A stretch of DNA of 38,215 bases. Origin: Muribaculaceae bacterium. GTDB taxonomy: Bacteria > Bacteroidota > Bacteroidia > Bacteroidales > Muribaculaceae. Positions within the stretch are counted from its first letter, which is position 1. Each line of letters opens with the position of its first letter. Positions 19,701 to 27,927 of this stretch are shown here, piece after piece. Position numbers and translations under genes: made by a program. The stretch covers positions 1 through 38,215 of the forward strand of contig JAIDRE010000075.1 of assembly GCA_029061925.1 (NCBI GenBank). The letters run 5' to 3'. The notes beneath the pieces were generated by a model. It did no database searches. It had not been told where the DNA came from and saw only the letters and a list, made by a program, of their open reading frames with translations.

Positions 19701-21536
19701 TCACTCGACGATTTCTACTATGGTCGCGAACGTGTCGGTTCTTTCAAAATCGATGCCGACATCTCGACCAATGCCAAGGGTACATTGAACGCTGACCTCG
19801 CTTTGATGGTTGACAGCATAAAGACTATCACAGTCCGTGGCGCGCTCAACGATTCAATCGCTGCGTCTCCGTTCCTGCTCGACTTCCGCATGATTCACTT
19901 CCCCTTGAAGGTTGTCAATCCATTTCTCCCGTCCGGTACTGCAACCTTGTCAGGTATGTTGAACGGTAATATGGAAATTACAGGTTCGTCTGCCGACCCG
20001 AAATTCAACGGTTCGATTGAGTTTGACTCAACGACTATGAAGGTGACAATGCTTGGTACAACATTCAAGTTTGCAGAAACAAAAATACCGGTTGACAGCA
20101 ATATTGTATATTTTAATAACTACACTATTCAAGGTGTTAACCAAAATCCGCTGTCAATCAATGGCGAGGTTGACCTGCGACGCATATGGGCCCCGATGAT
20201 CGACCTTGTACTGAAAGCCGACAATATGCAGATTGTCAACTCGACAAAAGCATCTAAAGGTGCCGATGTCTATGGCAAGGCATTCATCAACGTTGACGCA
20301 ACCGTTCAGGGCGAACTTTCTGACCTTGATATTGACGCCGCGCTCACCGTTCTGAGCAGTACCAATGTAACTTACGTTATGACCGACGCTCAATCAACCC
20401 TTAAGTCGCGTGACATCGGCGACATGGTGCGCTTTGTCAACTTTGCCGACTCGTCAACTCTCGTCGTCGATACCATTCCCGACAACACCTCATCAATGAA
20501 TCTCAATGCGTTGCTTACCATACAGCCCGGATCAACCCTCAACGTCGATCTCTCGACCGACGGAAAGAACCGCGTGACATTGCAGACCAACGGTACACTT
20601 GACTACTCGGTCAACTCGATGAATGACTCCCGTTTCACCGGTCGATTGAACATCAACAGCGGTTTTGTGCGTTACTCTCCACCCTTGATGTCAGAAAAAG
20701 TGTTCAACTTCCAAGAAGGTAGCTTCGTAGCGTTCAATGGCGACATGATGAACCCGATTCTCAACATCCACGCCGTTGATAACCTGAAGGCTAACGTTAC
20801 TCAGACCGGACAGAATTCACGTCTTATAACCTTTAATATCCTCCTCGACATTACAGGTACACTCGACGAAATGAACGTCAAATTTGATCTCGAAACCAAT
20901 GATGATATTACCATTCAGAACGAGTTACAGTCAATGAGTGCCGACCAGCGTGCAAACCAAGCTATGAATCTGTTACTTTACAATGTCTATACCGGTCCCG
21001 GTACAAAAGCCGACTCAAATATCGGTGGCAACGCGCTTTACTCGTTCCTCGAATCACAACTGAACTCGTGGGCTGCTAACAACATCAAGGGCGTCGATAT
21101 CTCATTTGGCATCAACCAATATGACCAGACAACCAACGGCGCAACCTCGACAACCACAAGCTACAGCTACCGCGTTTCCAAATCGCTCTTTAACGATCGG
21201 TTTAAGATTGTCGTCGGTGGTAACTACACCGATGACAACGACCCCGACCAGAACATTGCCGAAGACCTCATCAACGACATTTCGTTTGAATATCTGTTGA
21301 ACCAAAACGGAACAATGTTGGTGCGCATCTTCCGTCACACTGGCTTTGAAAGTATTCTTGAAGGCGAAATTACCCAAACCGGTGTCGGATTTGTTTATAA
21401 ACGCAAAATTCAGAACCTTGGTGAGATGTTCAAACCATTCCGCCGCCACTCAAGAAGCGTTCCCCAACTTCCCCAGCAGGGACAAGTTCTAAATCAACTT
21501 CCAACGTCATCATCCGACAATGAAAACAAGAAATAA
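16728..21536 (+). CDS. tamB: TamB-like translocation and assembly module protein
   Basis: The protein has 1602 residues. The start is GTG at 16728: upstream in the same frame there is a stop at 16695 and no ATG between, and the next ATG would remove the membrane anchor. Residues 12-35 form one transmembrane helix (WFLLGLLGLIIFLVILLYIPF). A long repetitive beta-strand region then spans the periplasm, ending in a TamB (DUF490) domain from about residue 1180 to 1590, with FNFQEGSFVAFNGDMMNP and SFLESQLNSWA. TamB-type proteins bridge the inner membrane to an Omp85 partner and help envelope assembly or phospholipid transport. The gene overlaps tamL by 17 nt, which supports a working pair. Confidence 0.93.
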   Translation: MSKIDKKLITKFAKWFLLGLLGLIIFLVILLYIPFVQDFAVKKVLNTINSKGDMTMSVSRLRLKFPLTLEVKDFVMAQKADTMIIVGDARAKVNPLPLIKGKVSVPTLSVNDIVYAMGNPDSALQLNATVDNVYAWDASVRLSDMDINLLKGEVDGVRIKMAIKNDTTTVQSDTVQPSPLTVNADNLVISNLDFAMSLEGTIDSLGTHVGKANLVKGQFDLLKSDIHAGALIIDSISAAYIYPAVTTSTSTPTDTVTSASAPWTVNVDKISITGQSALYALNGAVPTHGFDINYISVSDIKIDIDSLYNRGTSIRVPIKRIEATERCGLPLLANGLFEMDSTEMRVDSLTVATSFSSINLTGVMGVGDLTTTPNLPLHLNAHASIAPIDVKRALPAMSQFVSALPPYANLEAQANINGTTSSLSINEISAALPGILTLGADGFVESPFNMDFASGNINLRGHIISGKTVQRMVMDPKTAKSSGIVIPRINLNGNVSLRSGTIDTRLRARTDTGTIALDARWNGKHEFYKADITAKDFPIEAIMPGLGMRDLSANLKLEGNGYDPFKPDTKIDASIDIVNLIYNRATLKNVQALATLSNGQGEVMLKSANRAATFQIVASGNLSPNPYYWTIRGDIPSIDLYALGVTTDPTTITLSFDGNAGVDVDNHTLDAQLRFNNIMANMGENATYSTKGLIVDFSGTDSLTRAKITDHSLVLDFVSPLPVESVASQFSVASDTIIEFMHRQRTDIPLIQSILPKFKLTFTSGASGNILTNALQKSGMSFKSINSRLTNDSLINMNAQLLKLKSGSVKLDTINLAINQIGKYLTLNTDVNNARGTWDEMAHLNLTGYLVDAKAGLFFKQSNISNKTGYSIGMVAQTADSVVTINLVPYNPVIGYKDWTVNSDNYITYNLIHRHVDADLHMHSNESSIALFTDHNDSIRGQEDINLIVKDIHIADWLSINPFAPPMKGDLSVNLKVGQRENHVFTGNGIISLDDFYYGRERVGSFKIDADISTNAKGTLNADLALMVDSIKTITVRGALNDSIAASPFLLDFRMIHFPLKVVNPFLPSGTATLSGMLNGNMEITGSSADPKFNGSIEFDSTTMKVTMLGTTFKFAETKIPVDSNIVYFNNYTIQGVNQNPLSINGEVDLRRIWAPMIDLVLKADNMQIVNSTKASKGADVYGKAFINVDATVQGELSDLDIDAALTVLSSTNVTYVMTDAQSTLKSRDIGDMVRFVNFADSSTLVVDTIPDNTSSMNLNALLTIQPGSTLNVDLSTDGKNRVTLQTNGTLDYSVNSMNDSRFTGRLNINSGFVRYSPPLMSEKVFNFQEGSFVAFNGDMMNPILNIHAVDNLKANVTQTGQNSRLITFNILLDITGTLDEMNVKFDLETNDDITIQNELQSMSADQRANQAMNLLLYNVYTGPGTKADSNIGGNALYSFLESQLNSWAANNIKGVDISFGINQYDQTTNGATSTTTSYSYRVSKSLFNDRFKIVVGGNYTDDNDPDQNIAEDLINDISFEYLLNQNGTMLVRIFRHTGFESILEGEITQTGVGFVYKRKIQNLGEMFKPFRRHSRSVPQLPQQGQVLNQLPTSSSDNENKK

Positions 21537-23835
21537 CATATCGCCCGCTCTCACCCGCCTGTCGGTGCTCGCCATTTTGATTATGATGGTTACCTCGTCA
21601 TGCTCAACAACCCGGCGTTTGCCTGCCGACGAGATTCTTTATACCGGATTGAAAGGTGTTGAGATTAATCCCGATGACAAAGAACTGAAAGTTCCGTCGG
21701 GTGTCAAGAGCGAAATAAACAGTGCGGTCAATGTGAAGCCAAACAAATATACATTTACCCCGAGCATACGCATTCCCGTTGGTCTTTGGGTTTACAACAA
21801 CTGGAATCCCAACTCAAAAGGAATCAAAAAATGGCTCTATAACAAACTTGTTGAAGACCCGGTCGTAATCTCTGACGTTCGCCCCGAAGTGCGCACAAAA
21901 ATGATTGATGAAATACTCGACAACAACGGATATTTTCAAGGGACATCATCGTTCCAGCTCAATCAGGGTAAAAACAAGAAGAAAGCCTCGCTGACCTACA
22001 TTATTAATACCGGTCCTGCTTACATGGTTGACACAATCGAGATGCTACCCGACACAACCCAGCTCTTCAATCTTCTCAACAAGGCAGCCTTGCGCGACCC
22101 CTATTTAGGTTGCCGTAATATGAGATATTCAACCGACTCGCTTTCGATTTCTCGTAACCGATTGGCAAACTATGTCCGCAATCACGGCTACTACTACTTT
22201 CGACCCGAATATATCGAATATCTCGCCGACTCTATCCAAAATCCCGGACACATCGCCTTGAGAATGACAGTCGCTTCAAACACACCGAAACAAGGCTTAA
22301 CAAGCTTTAAGACAGGAAAAATCACCGTCTATGCGTTTCGTCCTCACGGTGGTGGCACACCCGACACGATCACCTTTGACAAGGCGACCCTTATTCAGAT
22401 GATGCCCTCTCGCCTGCGTCGCAAAATCGTTCCCGAATGTATCACGTTCAGAGAAGGTCGTCCGTTCTCTGTTCGCCAGATGAACCAAACCCAAAACCGA
22501 CTTGCTCGACTTGGTATATTCAACGCCATCACAATCGATGTTGCACCCGACTCTCTCGCCTCCGAACCAACCCTCACCGCCGCAATCTCATGCACATTTG
22601 ATACTCCGCTCGAAGCAAGCATCGAAGTCAACGCTTCGTCAAAATCAAACAGTTACATCGGACCCGGTATCACTCTCGGCGTCACTAACAAAAACATTTT
22701 TGGTGGTGGCGAACAGTTCAACATATCTCTCACCGGCTCATACGAATGGCAAACCGGAGGTAAAGATCGTCACCACTCATCGGTCTTCAACTCCTACGAG
22801 TTTGGCTTGACAACATCTCTCGCCTTCCCCCGCATGCTCGCACCCCGATTTATTCCGCGACGCCACCGCGAACTGAACTGGACCCGAATTACCCTCAATG
22901 CCGACCTTCTTAATCGTCCGCACTACTTCAAGATGGCTCAGTTCAACGCCTCAATCAACTACGACTGGCAATCGAGCCGAAACTCAACTTCGACTTTTAC
23001 ACCGTTTAAAATCACTTATACAAACCTTATACACACCACCCAGCTCTTTGACTCTATAACCGCCGCCAACCCGGCAATCGCACTCAGCTTCCGCAGTCAG
23101 TATATCCCCCAAATGGCTTATACATACAACTATATGAAGATGATCGGTCATGACAACTCGCTCAACTGGACCTTTACAGTCCAGGAGGCCGGTAACCTTT
23201 TCTGGTCAATCTATGAACTTTGTGGCGTACACGGTGAAAAAGAACTCTTTGGCACACCCTTCTCTCAATTTATCAAAGGGCAAACCCAACTCGTCTATGG
23301 CAGACGTCTGTCAGGCGAAAACTGGCTCTATTTCAGAGCGGCTTGTGGTGCGGCACACGCCTATGGCAACTCATCGCAAGTACCCTATGCCGAACAATTC
23401 TATGTCGGAGGTGCAAACTCTGTCCGAGCCTTTACTGTCCGTTCGCTCGGTCCAGGTAGCTATCGTCCCGATGCAAATGCTATTGACGGCTACTTTGACC
23501 AGACCGGTACTTTCAAATTTGAGTTTAACGCCGAATATCGTTTCCCGATTTATGGTCCGCTTCACGGCGCTCTATTCCTCGATTCAGGTAACATCTGGCT
23601 ACTCAAAGAAGACCCCAAACGTCCCGGAGGATTGCTGAGAGCATCAACGTTCTTTAAAGACCTGGCTGTCGGAACGGGTGCCGGACTCCGATTTGACATC
23701 GGCATGCTCGTTGTTCGTGGGGACCTCGGCATCGGAATACACGCCCCCTACAATACCGGCAAACGTGGCTACTATAACATGACATCGTTCGGCAAATCTC
23801 TTGCCTTCCACCTTGCCATCGGCTACCCATTCTAA
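21520..23835 (+). CDS. tamL: TamL, Omp85-family outer-membrane lipoprotein (BamA/TamA-like)
   Basis: The protein has 771 residues. The N terminus is a lipoprotein signal with VTSSC and lipid-acceptor Cys28, the mark of the Bacteroidota-specific TamL rather than proteobacterial TamA. POTRA-like segments follow (SLTYIINTGPAYMVDTIEML and FREGRPFSVRQMNQTQNRLARLGIF). The C-terminal half is an Omp85 barrel with YVGGANSVRAFTVRSLGPGSY, the conserved V/I-R-G/A-F loop region, and ends in an aromatic strand SLAFHLAIGYPF with a terminal Phe. It is the expected outer-membrane partner of TamB. The start overlaps the tamB end by 17 nt. Confidence 0.92.
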   Translation: MKTRNNISPALTRLSVLAILIMMVTSSCSTTRRLPADEILYTGLKGVEINPDDKELKVPSGVKSEINSAVNVKPNKYTFTPSIRIPVGLWVYNNWNPNSKGIKKWLYNKLVEDPVVISDVRPEVRTKMIDEILDNNGYFQGTSSFQLNQGKNKKKASLTYIINTGPAYMVDTIEMLPDTTQLFNLLNKAALRDPYLGCRNMRYSTDSLSISRNRLANYVRNHGYYYFRPEYIEYLADSIQNPGHIALRMTVASNTPKQGLTSFKTGKITVYAFRPHGGGTPDTITFDKATLIQMMPSRLRRKIVPECITFREGRPFSVRQMNQTQNRLARLGIFNAITIDVAPDSLASEPTLTAAISCTFDTPLEASIEVNASSKSNSYIGPGITLGVTNKNIFGGGEQFNISLTGSYEWQTGGKDRHHSSVFNSYEFGLTTSLAFPRMLAPRFIPRRHRELNWTRITLNADLLNRPHYFKMAQFNASINYDWQSSRNSTSTFTPFKITYTNLIHTTQLFDSITAANPAIALSFRSQYIPQMAYTYNYMKMIGHDNSLNWTFTVQEAGNLFWSIYELCGVHGEKELFGTPFSQFIKGQTQLVYGRRLSGENWLYFRAACGAAHAYGNSSQVPYAEQFYVGGANSVRAFTVRSLGPGSYRPDANAIDGYFDQTGTFKFEFNAEYRFPIYGPLHGALFLDSGNIWLLKEDPKRPGGLLRASTFFKDLAVGTGAGLRFDIGMLVVRGDLGIGIHAPYNTGKRGYYNMTSFGKSLAFHLAIGYPF

Positions 23836-24000
23836 ATCAGTGTCTCAGTCTCAACTCTTTTTCGAGATCTGAGATGCCGATACCCATTTGCTCACACAAA
23901 ACAAGCAAGTAATATTACTTTTAAAAATAAGAAACCGCAGAACGTGGTATAAACCCCTATCTGCGGCGTAACTTCTTTTAATATCAAACCTAAAATTACA

Positions 24001-24057
24001 ATGACCTCGCCACCCGATATAACTGGTGGTAATGATGATGGTGGTGACGATGGTTGA
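24001..24057 (+). CDS. Possible 18-residue Gly/Asp-rich microprotein
   Basis: ATG to TGA encodes MTSPPDITGGNDDGGDDG, a very acidic and Gly-rich peptide. The same frame is open upstream to 23953 but contains no other ATG. It lies 34 bp after the CCGCAG/CTGCGG hairpin. I see no signal peptide and no -7 box just upstream. The strong composition bias makes it worth noting, but it may be chance, or the relic tail of a lost protein. Confidence 0.25.
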   Translation: MTSPPDITGGNDDGGDDG

Positions 24058-24338
24058 AATTATTATTCATTGTCGTTGTTTTTCTGCCACAAAGTTATAA
24101 ATTAAAACTCAAACAGCAAAATTAATTTATACTTTTTATAATATTGTGGTTTTATTTTACGCTTTATCACATTATATATGATATTTAAAGCAATTCTTCG
24201 GTATAAATACAAATACATTTGAATATCAGTAGAGGATATTTATGCATATTTTTATGGTTTCGGTGTATAAAAAAAACTTTTTGGTTATAAAAAGTAATAA
24301 AATTCAACCTAATAGCTACATATTTAAAATTTATTTAT

Positions 24339-24346
24339 TACTTTTG
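24339..24346 (+). promoter_or_regulatory. argR -7 box next to the start codon
   Basis: TACTTTTG matches TAnnTTTG exactly and stands 4 nt before the argR ATG. No TTTG is found at -33, which is common for regulated promoters. Transcription would begin close to the A of the ATG. Confidence 0.6.
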
Positions 24347-24350
24347 CATC

Positions 24351-24890
24351 ATGAAACAAAAGATTGCAAGACTTCCCCTCATCTCTGAGGTTTTGAATTC
24401 AGAAATCATTGACAGCCAGGAAACACTGCTCAATATTCTGAAAGCCCGTGGCATCAATGTCACACAGGCTACCTTGTCTCGCGATCTCAGAAAAATCAAC
24501 GCAACCAAAATTGCGCTTCCATCGGGAGGTTTTCGCTACAAAGTGTTTCCTTCTCCAGCTGAAATTTCTCGTCCTGATGTTGATAAATATGCCTCAAGCC
24601 ATCTTAATAATTCCAATCAGGTCAACCAAGACATTTTGTCATTTGCAATCTCAAACAACCTCGTTGTCATCAAGACACGCAACGGTTGTGCCGGAGCACT
24701 TGCCTACGACATTGACATGTTGGGTATCCCCGAAATCATCGGCACAATTCCCGGCACCGACACCCTTCTGGCTGTCATTGACGAGAACCTTTCACGCGAA
24801 CAGATCATCCGCCTTTTGATGGAGCTCATACCCGATGCAATCACCAACGAGGCTACAATTTCACACTCTCAAAATCGACGACGCCGATGA
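24351..24890 (+). CDS. argR: Arginine repressor ArgR
   Basis: The protein has 179 residues, somewhat longer than the usual 150-155 or so. The N-terminal winged helix includes SQETLLNILKARGINVTQATLSRDLRKI, with the recognition motif TQATLSRDL. The C-terminal arginine-binding/oligomerisation domain shows NLVVIKTRNGCAGALAYDID and IIGTIPGTDTLLAVID, where GTD is the arginine-contact motif. The end is basic (QNRRRR). ArgR senses arginine and represses biosynthesis genes. It is the first gene of a same-strand cluster with a GNAT enzyme, argG and argC, so it probably controls those and itself. I could not place a convincing ARG box. Confidence 0.93.
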   Translation: MKQKIARLPLISEVLNSEIIDSQETLLNILKARGINVTQATLSRDLRKINATKIALPSGGFRYKVFPSPAEISRPDVDKYASSHLNNSNQVNQDILSFAISNNLVVIKTRNGCAGALAYDIDMLGIPEIIGTIPGTDTLLAVIDENLSREQIIRLLMELIPDAITNEATISHSQNRRRR

Positions 24891-25017
24891 CGCTCTGGCG
24901 TCAATATATTTTATCTCTGCTTGGCACGAATAAGCGGGATGCTATTCATGCCCTATTTCAATAATTTGAATTACTCTATTTATAAAAACCAACTACGACA
25001 TACATATTTAAAATATA

Positions 25018-25590
25018 ATGCAAGATAATAACGAAATCGATGTTTTGGTTGCAGGTCCCGAGCATGTTAAATATGTCGACGAGATTCTTGACACCATTAA
25101 CCGCGCTGCTAAAGTTCGCGGAACCGGTATTGCTAAACGTTCTCCCGAATACGTAACTAAAAAAATGCACGAAAACAAAGCCGTCATCGCCTTGACCAAA
25201 GACGGTCGCTTTGCCGGTTTCAGCTACATCGAATCTTGGAGCAACAAAAAATTCGTTGCAAACTCAGGTTTGATCGTTTCTGACGAATTTCGCCGCATGG
25301 GACTCGCCAAACGAATCAAAAAACGCATTTTTGAACTCTCTCGCGAACGATTTCCCGAAGCAAAAATATTCTCTCTCACAACCGGTGCTGCCGTTCTCAA
25401 GCTCAACTTTGAACTCGGCTACCGTCCCGTCACATTTGACGAACTCACCGACGACGAAGCCTTTTGGCGCGGATGTGAAAGCTGCGTAAACTATGACATT
25501 CTTCAGCGCAACGGAGGTCACAAATGCCTCTGCACCGGCTTGCTCTACGACCCGGCTGAGCCCTATCATCAACACGAAACCGAGAAATAA
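25018..25590 (+). CDS. GNAT acyltransferase, probable first step of arginine synthesis
   Basis: The protein has 190 residues. The GNAT core is visible: VIALTKDGRFAGFSYIESW, then the acyl-CoA-binding segment VSDEFRRMGLAKRIKKRIFEL, which fits Q/R-x-x-G-x-G/A, and LKLNFELGYRPV. The C terminus carries four cysteines in CESCVNYDIL and KCLCTGLLYD, a pattern that could bind metal. Its place between argR and argG suggests that it acylates glutamate, replacing classical argA. In Bacteroides the pathway is known to run through N-succinylated intermediates at the transcarbamylase step, so the acyl group may be acetyl or succinyl. The function is inferred from context. Confidence 0.75.
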   Translation: MQDNNEIDVLVAGPEHVKYVDEILDTINRAAKVRGTGIAKRSPEYVTKKMHENKAVIALTKDGRFAGFSYIESWSNKKFVANSGLIVSDEFRRMGLAKRIKKRIFELSRERFPEAKIFSLTTGAAVLKLNFELGYRPVTFDELTDDEAFWRGCESCVNYDILQRNGGHKCLCTGLLYDPAEPYHQHETEK

Positions 25591-25655
25591 TATTTCTCAC
25601 ACGATTTCTTTTATTATTTAACCCTATATCGAAACAATACAAACCAATTATAAAA

Positions 25656-26876
25656 ATGGAAAGAAAAAAAGTAGTACTCGCTTTCAGCGGAGGTCTTGAC
25701 ACCTCATTTGCAGTCAAATATCTTACCGAAGACTGCGGTTATGACGTTTATACCGCCATCGCCAACACCGGCGGTTTCTCAACCGACGAACTCGCTGCAA
25801 TCGAGCGACGCGCAATTGAGCTTGGTGCCGTTAGCCATGCAACCCTCGATGTTACTCAACAATATTATGAAAAGAGCATCCGCTACATGATTTTCGGTAA
25901 CATCCTCCGTAACGGAACATACCCCATCTCGGTTAGCTCTGAGCGCATTTTCCAGGCTATCGCTATAATTGAGTATGCTAAAAAAATCGGTGCTCACGCC
26001 GTTGCTCACGGCTCAACATCAGCCGGTAACGACCAGGTGCGTTTCGACCTCACTTTTGAGATTCTCGCTCCCGAAATCGAAATCATCACCCCGACCCGCG
26101 ACATGAACCTCACCCGCGAGTATGAAATTGACTACCTCAAGAAACACGATTTCGTAGCCGACTTCAAAAAGATGGAATACTCTATCAACAAAGGTCTTTG
26201 GGGCACAAGCGTCGGTGGTAAAGAAACACTCCACTCTGATCAGACTCTCCCCGAACACGCATACCCCACCCAGATGACCGCTACCGCCGATGCTCAAATG
26301 ACTATCGACTTTGAAAAAGGCGAAATTTCAGCCGTTAACGGTCAGCCATTCAGCGACAAAGTTGCCGCAATCCGCAAGATTGAAGAACTCGTCGCTCCCT
26401 ATGCTGTTGGTCGCGATATGCACGTAGGCGACACCATCATCGGTATCAAAGGCCGTGTAGGTTTTGAGGCCGGAGCCACAATGGTTATACTCAGCGCCCA
26501 CAAAATGCTCGAAAAACATACACTCACCAAATGGCAGCAATACTGGAAAGAACAACTCGCCAACTGGTACGGTATGTTCCTCCACGAAGCACAGTATCTC
26601 GATCCCGTTATGCGTGAAATCGAAAGCTATCTCGAAACTTCACAACGCAACGTAACAGGTCGCGTAATCATCGACCTCAAGCCCTACCGTTTCATCACCG
26701 TAGGTGTTCAGAGTCCGTTCGACCTGATGAAGAGCCAGTTTGGCGAATACGGCGAGCTCAGCCGTGGCTGGACTGCCGACGACATCAAAGGTTTCACCCA
26801 CATCCTTGGCAACCAGATGAAGATTTACTATCACATCCAGCAAGCCAACGGCAAATCTGACATGGAACTTGTCTGA
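25656..26876 (+). CDS. argG: Argininosuccinate synthase
   Basis: The protein has 406 residues. It joins citrulline and aspartate with ATP to form argininosuccinate. The PP-loop AFSGGLDTSFAV (Ser11-Ser17) binds ATP. HGSTSAGNDQVRFDL is the substrate-binding block, and YSINKGLWGTSVGGKETL follows. The length is normal. It sits 65 bp after the GNAT gene and 27 bp before argC, clearly in one cluster. The upstream gap shows no -7 box, so transcription from argR or the GNAT gene is likely. Confidence 0.96.
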   Translation: MERKKVVLAFSGGLDTSFAVKYLTEDCGYDVYTAIANTGGFSTDELAAIERRAIELGAVSHATLDVTQQYYEKSIRYMIFGNILRNGTYPISVSSERIFQAIAIIEYAKKIGAHAVAHGSTSAGNDQVRFDLTFEILAPEIEIITPTRDMNLTREYEIDYLKKHDFVADFKKMEYSINKGLWGTSVGGKETLHSDQTLPEHAYPTQMTATADAQMTIDFEKGEISAVNGQPFSDKVAAIRKIEELVAPYAVGRDMHVGDTIIGIKGRVGFEAGATMVILSAHKMLEKHTLTKWQQYWKEQLANWYGMFLHEAQYLDPVMREIESYLETSQRNVTGRVIIDLKPYRFITVGVQSPFDLMKSQFGEYGELSRGWTADDIKGFTHILGNQMKIYYHIQQANGKSDMELV

Positions 26877-26903
26877 TATTTATTCATTACCCAACTCATT
26901 ATA

Positions 26904-27881
26904 ATGATTAAAGCAGGAATTATTGGAGGCGCAGGTTACACTGCCGGCGAACTTCTTCGCCTTTTATTCAATCACCCCGACGTTGAAGTTGTCAGCGTGA
27001 TGTCAACAAGCCTTGCCGGTTCGCGTCTTGACGAAGTCCATAAAGGACTCGTCGGAGAAACCGACATGAAATTTGACAGCGAACTCGACCTTAACGCTAT
27101 CGATGTTCTCTTTTGCTGCACCCCCCACGGCGCTTCAAAAACCTACATCGAGGCTCACCCCGAAATCTCGCCCGAACTTCGCATCATCGACCTTGCAGCC
27201 GACTATCGTCTTGACGACGGAACCCACGACTTTGTCTATGGTCTTCCCGAGCTAAACCGCAAAGCCACAGTACGTGGCGCAAAACACATTGCCAACCCCG
27301 GATGCTTTGCCACCGCAATTCAGCTCGCACTGCTCCCCCTCGCCAAGCACCAGCTCCTGCCCGACAACGTAAATGTCAACGCCATCACCGGTAGCACCGG
27401 TGCCGGAGTCAAACCCGGAGCAACTACCCACTACTCATGGCGCAACGACAACGTTTCGGTTTACAAACCCTTTACCCATCAACACCTTGCCGAGATTAAC
27501 CAGACACTCAAACGTCTCCAGCCCACATTCTCGGGCGACATCGACTTCATCCCGATGAGAGGTCCATTCTCACGCGGTATCTTTGCCAGCATCACCCTCA
27601 AATGTGATACTCCGATCGAAGAACTCCTTCGCATCTACCGCGACACCTACGACGACCACAGCTTTACCTTCGTGTCTGAGTCGCCCATCGACCTCAAGGA
27701 CGTAGTCAACACCAATAAGTGTCTCATCCACCTCGATCGTCACGGCAAAGACAAACTCCTTGTCACCGTCGCCATCGACAACCTCCTCAAAGGTGCCACA
27801 GGTACAGCCGTTCACAACATGAACCTCTTGTTCGGACTCTCCGAGAAAACCGGTCTCAACCTGAAAGCATCAGCTTTCTAA
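26904..27881 (+). CDS. argC: N-acyl-gamma-glutamyl-phosphate reductase
   Basis: The protein has 325 residues. It reduces N-acylglutamyl phosphate to the semialdehyde with NADPH. The N-terminal Rossmann motif is GIIGGAGYTAGELLRLL (glycines 8, 9, 11 and 15). The active-site Cys134 lies in HIANPGCFATAIQLALLP. AADYRLDD and GSTGAGVKPG are further family blocks. The length is near the short form of ArgC. Its substrate may be the succinyl rather than the acetyl compound in this lineage. ilvC follows 46 bp later on the same strand. Confidence 0.95.
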   Translation: MIKAGIIGGAGYTAGELLRLLFNHPDVEVVSVMSTSLAGSRLDEVHKGLVGETDMKFDSELDLNAIDVLFCCTPHGASKTYIEAHPEISPELRIIDLAADYRLDDGTHDFVYGLPELNRKATVRGAKHIANPGCFATAIQLALLPLAKHQLLPDNVNVNAITGSTGAGVKPGATTHYSWRNDNVSVYKPFTHQHLAEINQTLKRLQPTFSGDIDFIPMRGPFSRGIFASITLKCDTPIEELLRIYRDTYDDHSFTFVSESPIDLKDVVNTNKCLIHLDRHGKDKLLVTVAIDNLLKGATGTAVHNMNLLFGLSEKTGLNLKASAF

Positions 27882-27927
27882 ACAACTTAACGAACTCAAA
27901 AATTACATCAATAAACATTTTTCCTTT

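Larger units (their letters stand above)
23836..24350. other. 515-bp gap between tamL and argR
   Basis: The gap is AT-rich, more so towards argR. It holds an imperfect hairpin at 23843-23874 (TCTCAG...CTGAGA) without a T tract, a 14-nt perfect palindrome AAGTAATATTACTT at 23907-23920, a CCGCAG/CTGCGG stem closing 23935-23966, a tiny possible ORF at 24001-24057, and the argR -7 box. No larger ORF, tRNA or mobile element is visible. Confidence 0.7.

Noticed and set aside
23843..23874. Hairpin after tamL as a Rho-independent terminator
   Set aside because: The stem has a bulge and no T tract follows, so it is listed only as part of the gap.
24293..24309. Possible ARG box before argR (AGTAATAAAATTCAACC)
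   Set aside because: Only one half-site (ATTCA) fits the known TGAAT-N4-ATTCA pattern; the other half has two or three matches of five, as expected by chance in AT-rich DNA.
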